A stretch of 23,849 nt of DNA from Acanthaster planci (taxonomy: Eukaryota > Echinodermata > Asteroidea > Valvatida > Acanthasteridae), in NCBI RefSeq assembly GCF_001949145.1, contig NW_019091518.1, forward strand, positions 685,260 to 709,108. Direction: 5' to 3'. How positions within the stretch are numbered: the first letter of the stretch is position 1; each line of letters starts with the position of its first letter. The notes under the pieces are model-generated. The model searched no databases and was not told the origin of the DNA. It was given only the letters and a program-made list of their open reading frames with translations. A program made the translations under genes and the position numbers. This document shows positions 19,342 to 23,849 of the stretch, one piece after another.

Positions 19342-19694
19342 TTATCTTGGTTTGCTTATAATTATTGTATCGCAGTCGTTATTCAACAGGATCTCATCTC
19401 CACTCGTCTCAGAGCACTCGCTGCTCGCCATGCGCTCCAGCACCTGCTGCTTCAAATCCTCGGTCGCCGACTCCTTGAACCTCGTCACGTGGTTTAGGAA
19501 ATCCAAGACCATGCTACCTTCTTCTGACGCATCATCGAAGCAGCTGGTGATGTTCACATGGGACGGCTGGTGTTGCTGCGAGTACGGTATAGTGTGGCGG
19601 TCTAGGATGCTGCGAACATCTGCTGAACTGATGAAATTGTACTTGTCGTGGAAAGGTCTGAAGTGGTCCCAGTATCGGAAATACCCACTGTCAT
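19342..19694 (-). CDS. HNMT-like: Copy B exon 3
   Basis: 353 nt from the TCAG acceptor to the stop. The frame is open throughout (D-D-S-G-Y-F-R-Y-W-D-H ... HVNITSCFDDASEEGS ... IIISKPR); it has no internal Met, so it is easily shortened by ORF callers. The 3' UTR next to it (about 19018-19341) shares blocks with that of copy A but holds about 190 extra bases. Confidence 0.88.
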
Positions 19695-22130
19695 CTGAGG
19701 GAGAACGTAAGAAAAGATCTCGAGTGTAGAAACTACAACCTGCAGTTTAACAGGGGCAATTCATGAATTCATGTGATAGTTGCCACCATTTCGTCACGAC
19801 TATCTCAGCTATCATGGAAGCTCAATTTGATAAGCAAGCCCTTAATTTACAAATTTGAATAAATTATGTCATTAATTCTCCATTTCGTTTTCTTTTACCG
19901 GTATAGCCCTATCAGTTATCAGAGAACTGCTCTCCCCCGGGCCCGGGAAATAAATACCGTAAACAAAAACTAGCCATTTTTACTGATCAACTTAGTCCAG
20001 CTCTAGACCCTTTGTCTAAAATGACCAATTCAAATTAGTCAGACAGGCTAATGACTAACATTTATCAGTAAAAGGTTAAGTCAAATATTCGTAAAATTGG
20101 ACCACAGTCTGTCACTGTTGACTAAAGATTAGTCCTGTCTTGATTTAGTAAGTCATCAAAACCCGATTAATCTATGAGCACAAAATAACTAACTTGGGTT
20201 TACAGTGAATGCACATCATAGTGACAGCTCGCACTTCTCACTTTGCCAGAGTCTTTTTGAAATGAAATTCGAGGGGAAGTGTTTTCTCACACACACACAT
20301 TTTGTGGGCTTATCTCGTGGCAGACGGGTAACTCATCAATATCTATGACATTGTCATCGATTAAGTCGTAAATCTGTATAGTTGGCCTATTTGTCTTACG
20401 GAAAATTTGAACTTTATGTTTATGCTTTAAGTTTTAAAAACCTACCTGACATAATAACAACCACTGTAACTCCACCAGGTTCAAGTATGCTGTGCAGATA
20501 CATCAGTGAGTCTTCCAAGTTGTCAAAGTAGTACACAGAATGAACTGCAACAATGAAGTGAAACTTAGTAGGCTCTTCCACCTTCTCGTATTCCTCGATC
20601 GTCTGCTGTCGCCACTCGAAATTCACACCTCGTAAATCAGAAGTCTTGGATTTCGTCAATGCCTGGTATTTGACGAGCTGCTCCTGAAGGGGCTCAACTG
20701 CACAGATGTTGATGCGCGGGAAGTGTTGTAAAAATTTGACGAACAACTTGCACTCCATTTCGCCTTTAGGAGAAGAGAAATGTTTACACAAATTAAGTAT
20801 GCGGAATGGATCAGAGTCTCCCATGGTGTCTTGAGAGTAATAGAGGAGCCGCTTTGTACACACGTAATCAGCGGGGGAGGGGCTTCTTCTTTGTTACGCA
20901 AGTATTTCACAGATAAAGTGTCCTCCGAAATGTTGTCTATGGGGATACAGAAAAGGTGATATAGAAAAGGAAGGGATGACATAAATTGGGTTTTGCAAGA
21001 GCAGTCTATCAATTTCAGTCGAAATCAATTGGTGTGGCTCTATGATTATTGGTCGAGTGCTTTATTTGGACGACTGGACAAGTACTTTCTCGCATTACAT
21101 GCGCGCATCGTAAAACATACATGTACACGTAATTTATGCAATGTTTTCTGCAGTGAGATGCAATGGCGCCAAGCGATGCAAATGAGAGGAAGCAATGCAA
21201 ATGAGGGGATTAGTTGAAAGGGGATTTGTTCTCAATACGTCAGGGCATATAATGCAGATCTGGCGATGTTTAACGATCAATGTACTCCACTGGGTCAATT
21301 GTGAATTGAAATGACACGAAGCGTTGTGAAACATTTTGTTTTTACGTTATTATGCCATTAATTTAGTATTTTTACACGTTTTCAGCATTGGTCGGAATGC
21401 ACGTTGACGAATTCGAATTTGTATCCTTTCCGTTTTGTTCCGTGATGTTTTGCTATTCAATCTGGTCGTGTCGTCTATAACCATGCTACAACTGCTCTCA
21501 TTTTATCTTCATAAATCCCTAATTTCTACAACAAATTAAATTTTAACATTAATTAACTCATAAAAAACTGTCGATCTCGTTTTCGGGATAATTATCACGA
21601 TCATCCCACGTGAAAGTTGTCCGTGCACTGAAAAAGTGAATTCGATTTTCCCGACTTGTGTATATTAACAATATACCCAAGTCAGGAGAAAGAGTTTGAA
21701 CACACACATTGATGGAAATCTTTCCAGATACATGGGTAGTTCAGGTCGTGACCTCTTAGAAGAAAGAGGCTTTCCTTACAACATGAATTTCCCTGATGTT
21801 TGTACATAGCCCTACACAGTTGCCTCGAGTCACCCCTTACCCCATGACGTGCATGTACGCCCCAGCGTAATACTGTAAAACAAGATGTTCGTTATCAAAT
21901 CAAATGTCAAATAAAAAAAATCTCTTACCAGATCCGCTACCAACTCCCATGACTCGAAGCTCTCCTTGCTCGTCAAGCGCACCCTTTAACTGTGGCACCA
22001 CGGTCTGTTGGAAGATGGTCTCTACCCATTGGTCATATATGGCGAATTTACCGCACGCTGCACTAAACGCTTTCAGTGACAGCAAGTAGCGGTCCGTGTC
22101 ATGAAACAAACTCGATAAAGTAGACTGCAT
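19342..22130 (-). CDS. HNMT-like: Histamine N-methyltransferase-like protein, copy B (three exons)
   Basis: A 290-aa paralog of copy A with the coding join 22130-21929, 20763-20446, 19694-19342 on the minus strand. Donors are G|GTAAGAG and G|GTAGG; acceptors end CTAAAG and CCCTCAG. All exon lengths and phases equal those of copy A. Motif I reads G-V-G-S-G-S-G-E-M-E, keeping the acidic residue that copy A lacks. The motif II acid and Gln are present (AVEPLQEQ). The substrate loop reads SGYFRYWDHF, with aromatic residues at both positions corresponding to human W179 and W183. Lys28 replaces the histamine-contact Glu28, and His replaces Gln143 as in copy A. The NN pair near the C-terminus is kept. 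No stops or frameshifts are seen, so the gene is probably functional as a methyltransferase, but its substrate may not be histamine. Confidence 0.88.
19695..20445 (-). other. Copy B intron 2 (751 bp, phase 1)
   Basis: Non-coding DNA between a GTAGG donor and a CCCTCAG acceptor. It contains CCCGGGCCCGGG (about 19935-19947), an imperfect inverted repeat around ATTAGTC (20033-20152) and a short CA run near 20290. There is no clear similarity to intron 2 of copy A. Confidence 0.8.
20033..20152. repeat. Imperfect inverted repeat rich in TTAGTC/GACTAA
   Basis: ATTAGTCAGACAGGCTAATG at 20033 is mirrored by AGATTAGTCCTGTCTTGATT near 20128-20147, giving arms of about 25 bp with a few mismatches. It lies in intron 2 of copy B. 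A decayed MITE is the likeliest reading. Confidence 0.4.
20446..20763 (-). CDS. HNMT-like: Copy B exon 2
   Basis: 318 nt, phase 1 on both sides. It begins with the end of the Gly68 codon followed by E-M-E-C-K, and includes AVEPLQEQLVKY, FEWRQQTIEEYEK, HFIVAVHSVYYFDN and a final strand VVVIMSG. A longer open frame continues upstream on the genome (to 20863), but the homology and acceptor place the exon edge here. Confidence 0.88.
21176..21202 (+). promoter_or_regulatory. Two POU-type octamers ATGCAAAT, 19 bp apart
   Basis: ATGCAAATGAG occurs at 21176 and again at 21195 within a short tandem duplication (GCGATGCAAATGAGAGGAA, then GCAATGCAAATGAGGGG). ATGCAAAT is the classical binding site of POU-domain (Oct) factors. 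The position inside intron 1 of copy B allows an intronic enhancer, but no functional evidence is available. Confidence 0.35.
21649..21687. repeat. Near-perfect 18-bp hairpin with 3-base loop
   Basis: The stem CCGACTTG-GTATATT pairs with AATATAC-CAAGTC-GG around the loop AAC, with 16 or more of 18 positions complementary. It lies in intron 1 of copy B, so the primary transcript would carry it. It is too short for a typical microRNA precursor. Confidence 0.75.
21929..22130 (-). CDS. HNMT-like: Copy B exon 1
   Basis: 202 coding nt from ATG (MQST) to the first base of the Gly68 codon, with a donor G|GTAAGAG. It differs from copy A at residue 28 (Lys instead of Glu, codon AAA-type versus GAA-type in the matching position) while most neighbouring residues are the same (AACG-x-FA-Y). 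The start is supported by copy A and by the position of Leu8-Phe9. Confidence 0.88.
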
Positions 22131-22149
22131 AATTGCACGGGATGTAGGA

Positions 22150-23826
22150 CTTTAGGCTGCAGCATTATGGCAGAACGGAAAAATTCTTTATTAGCTTGAA
22201 AGAGTCTAAGTTTGACAATTTTTTTTCATATTTGACATCGTCATTTCAGTGCACTGATTACTTTGTCATACTTTCACTTTAATAAAGAGTTGGAATTCGC
22301 CTAATTTCCAGTTCTCTGACAGTCAAGTTTCATTTCCCCGGATGATTTATTCTAGCACTTCACTTTTTCAAACACATGCACTGTGCTGCACTGCCGCAAG
22401 AAAATATGTCAGGTTTAGACTTCTTCCTTCTGTTTCTTCTGCTTCACGCGTCGGGCGGTACTCAAGCCAACACCCCAGAACCAATAAAAATCCTCCCCTC
22501 AAACCATGCTGCATTTGTATAAGCCACAATTCTGAGAAACTTTCATTCCTAAGTACTACTACTCTAATTCCTGCATTTGTAAACGTTCGTTAACATTCTT
22601 TTGTGACCACTACAAATCACGAGTATAATAGCAGACTGGTTTCCCAGTGTTGGGAATGGCAAGTGACCAGACATCCCAGCCTGCTGTTTTTTGAAACAGC
22701 TGGCTCAATGCACACCCCTCTGTAGGACTTGCAGCAGTGAAGGAGAAGGGATTGGAAATGGATTGATGTGAAGGGGATGTTGAGGGTGTGGGGAGGAGAG
22801 GGATCTCATTACCGATTACACGCGAAAATTTAGACAAAGTAGGGATGTACAATCAACGCCATTTGCCTCACCTTGATTAATTTTACCAAACAAAATTGAA
22901 AAAATCTACCCGCCTCAATAAGGTTTGCAGACAACAAGCAGCTGTGCATTATTTTTTTTAACATTAAGATGACCTTGAAACAGTTCTTCAACAATTAAAG
23001 ATCACTGTTTAACTTAAAATGTCCACCTTTGCATGTTGACTTTTTAATATGCTTCCATTCCATAACTCATAATTAGGCAATTACCGGTAGGCAACAGTGA
23101 ACACTGTGAATAATGTGCTACGTCTTAAACATAACAACGAAAAGCGCCCTCTTTATCAAGTTGACAATTAATTAACCGTCATGTGTATACTGTATTATGT
23201 ACGGTGCACATACATGCACATATGCCTGTTTTACGTACTAAGTGTGGACATTCCTTTGTTCTCCTGTGGTTGAGGAAACTTGAGGAAAGTGCTCCTTTTT
23301 CTCCAACTAGGACAACTCCTTCAAGTTGGATTGTTGATGATGATTCCCTGGGTTGTTCTTCTTCATTTTGCCACGGATAACCTTGACCCCAAATGCCTCT
23401 GAATCTGTCCTTCAGAGAGGGTAACATCGTGTGGACGTGTGCGAGTCCACACAACGCCCACACACACGGTGCAAGACATGTACATGTGCACAACTTGAAG
23501 CTGAAAACCCAAAATGCTGCGGTTCCCGCTGACATAATGAGACTTGCTGAGAAGAATTTTGCAGACTCAGAGTTAAAACTTTACAACCACCTAAAACCGA
23601 ATTAGCTATGCCCCGTTTGCTGCAACACCAGCACGTACGATGATATGGGACGCCATTTTGTTTGGTATTGTACACCATTTCAATGAGTTTATGGTCATTT
23701 TGACATTAAACCAATACCATGGACGGAGCGGACGTCGGACCCCACAGTTCTGGGGGTATACGACGGACAAGTATTCCACTGTACGCAATGGTGTATAATA
23801 GCAGCGTTCATTTCATCTCAGTAAAC
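22150..23826. other. 5' flank of copy B and unassigned right flank
   Basis: Roughly 40 bp next to the start codon is related to the leader of copy A. The rest holds overlapping open frames of at most 118 codons (23179-23535 minus being the longest), with no recognisable domain, and no transposon end that I can identify. TTACCGGTAGG occurs near 23082. Confidence 0.35.
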
Positions 23827-23849
23827 AAAAAAAAAAAAAAAAAAAAAAA
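23827..23849 (+). repeat. Poly(A) run of 23 at the window end
   Basis: The window ends in 23 uninterrupted A residues after GTAAAC. This could be the tail of a retroposed sequence, a plain homopolymer, or the point where an assembly broke off. No AATAAA lies in the expected 10-30 bases before it, which argues mildly against a processed transcript tail. Confidence 0.7.

Larger units (their letters stand above)
20764..21928 (-). other. Copy B intron 1 (1165 bp, phase 1)
   Basis: Non-coding DNA between GTAAGAG and CTAAAG. It contains a pair of POU octamers (21176-21202) and a strong hairpin (21649-21687). It is not recognisably similar to intron 1 of copy A. Confidence 0.8.

Noticed and set aside
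20420-20863. 147-codon frame extending copy B exon 2 upstream to an ATG at 20863
   Set aside because: Homology to copy A and a pyrimidine-rich CTAAAG acceptor put the exon edge at 20763; the extra residues are intronic.

Overview
The window reads as nuclear DNA of an invertebrate animal. Genes are split by spliceable GT-AG introns, non-coding DNA is AT-rich, and remnants of LINE-type and foldback-type transposons are interspersed with minisatellites. Recurrent TAGGCCTA-like and TACCGGTA-like strings, together with an expanded histamine N-methyltransferase-like family, suggest an invertebrate deuterostome (echinoderm, hemichordate or lancelet). That placement is an inference, and a lophotrochozoan is not excluded. 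No bacterial operon, CRISPR array or rRNA gene is present.

The only convincing complete genes are two paralogous three-exon genes on the minus strand, copy A (2836-5619) and copy B (19342-22130). Each encodes a 290-residue class I AdoMet-dependent methyltransferase of the HNMT family (human HNMT has 292 residues). Exon lengths are identical in the two copies (202, 318 and 353 nt) and both introns are phase 1. The 3' UTRs and about 40 bp of leader are also related, while the introns are not obviously alike. A third, decayed last-exon relic lies just 3' of copy B (18879-18980). The locus is therefore an old tandem duplication. The paralogs differ at predicted substrate-contact and cofactor positions.

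Between the genes, 6065-9283 is a nested mobile structure. A foldback-like element has about 75 bp outer inverted repeats, inner arrays of a 21-bp tandem repeat in opposite orientations, and a matching 6-bp flank (AACTCC) on both sides. Its right arm is split by a 5'-truncated, multiply frameshifted CR1/Jockey-type LINE on the minus strand. The LINE carries a 36-38 bp internal duplication copied from its own thumb region into the segment just before the YADD catalytic motif.

The rest (1-2650, 9290-18870, 22150-23849) is mainly non-coding. It holds a palindromic MITE-like unit (1732-1914), a second inverted-repeat family present two to three times (about 11854, 15290, 16806), a 30-bp minisatellite (16338-16640), a 19-bp minisatellite (304-395), a tRNA-like promoter pair, and a stop-interrupted PHD-finger-like exon (13516-13638). 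The window ends in a 23-base poly(A) run.
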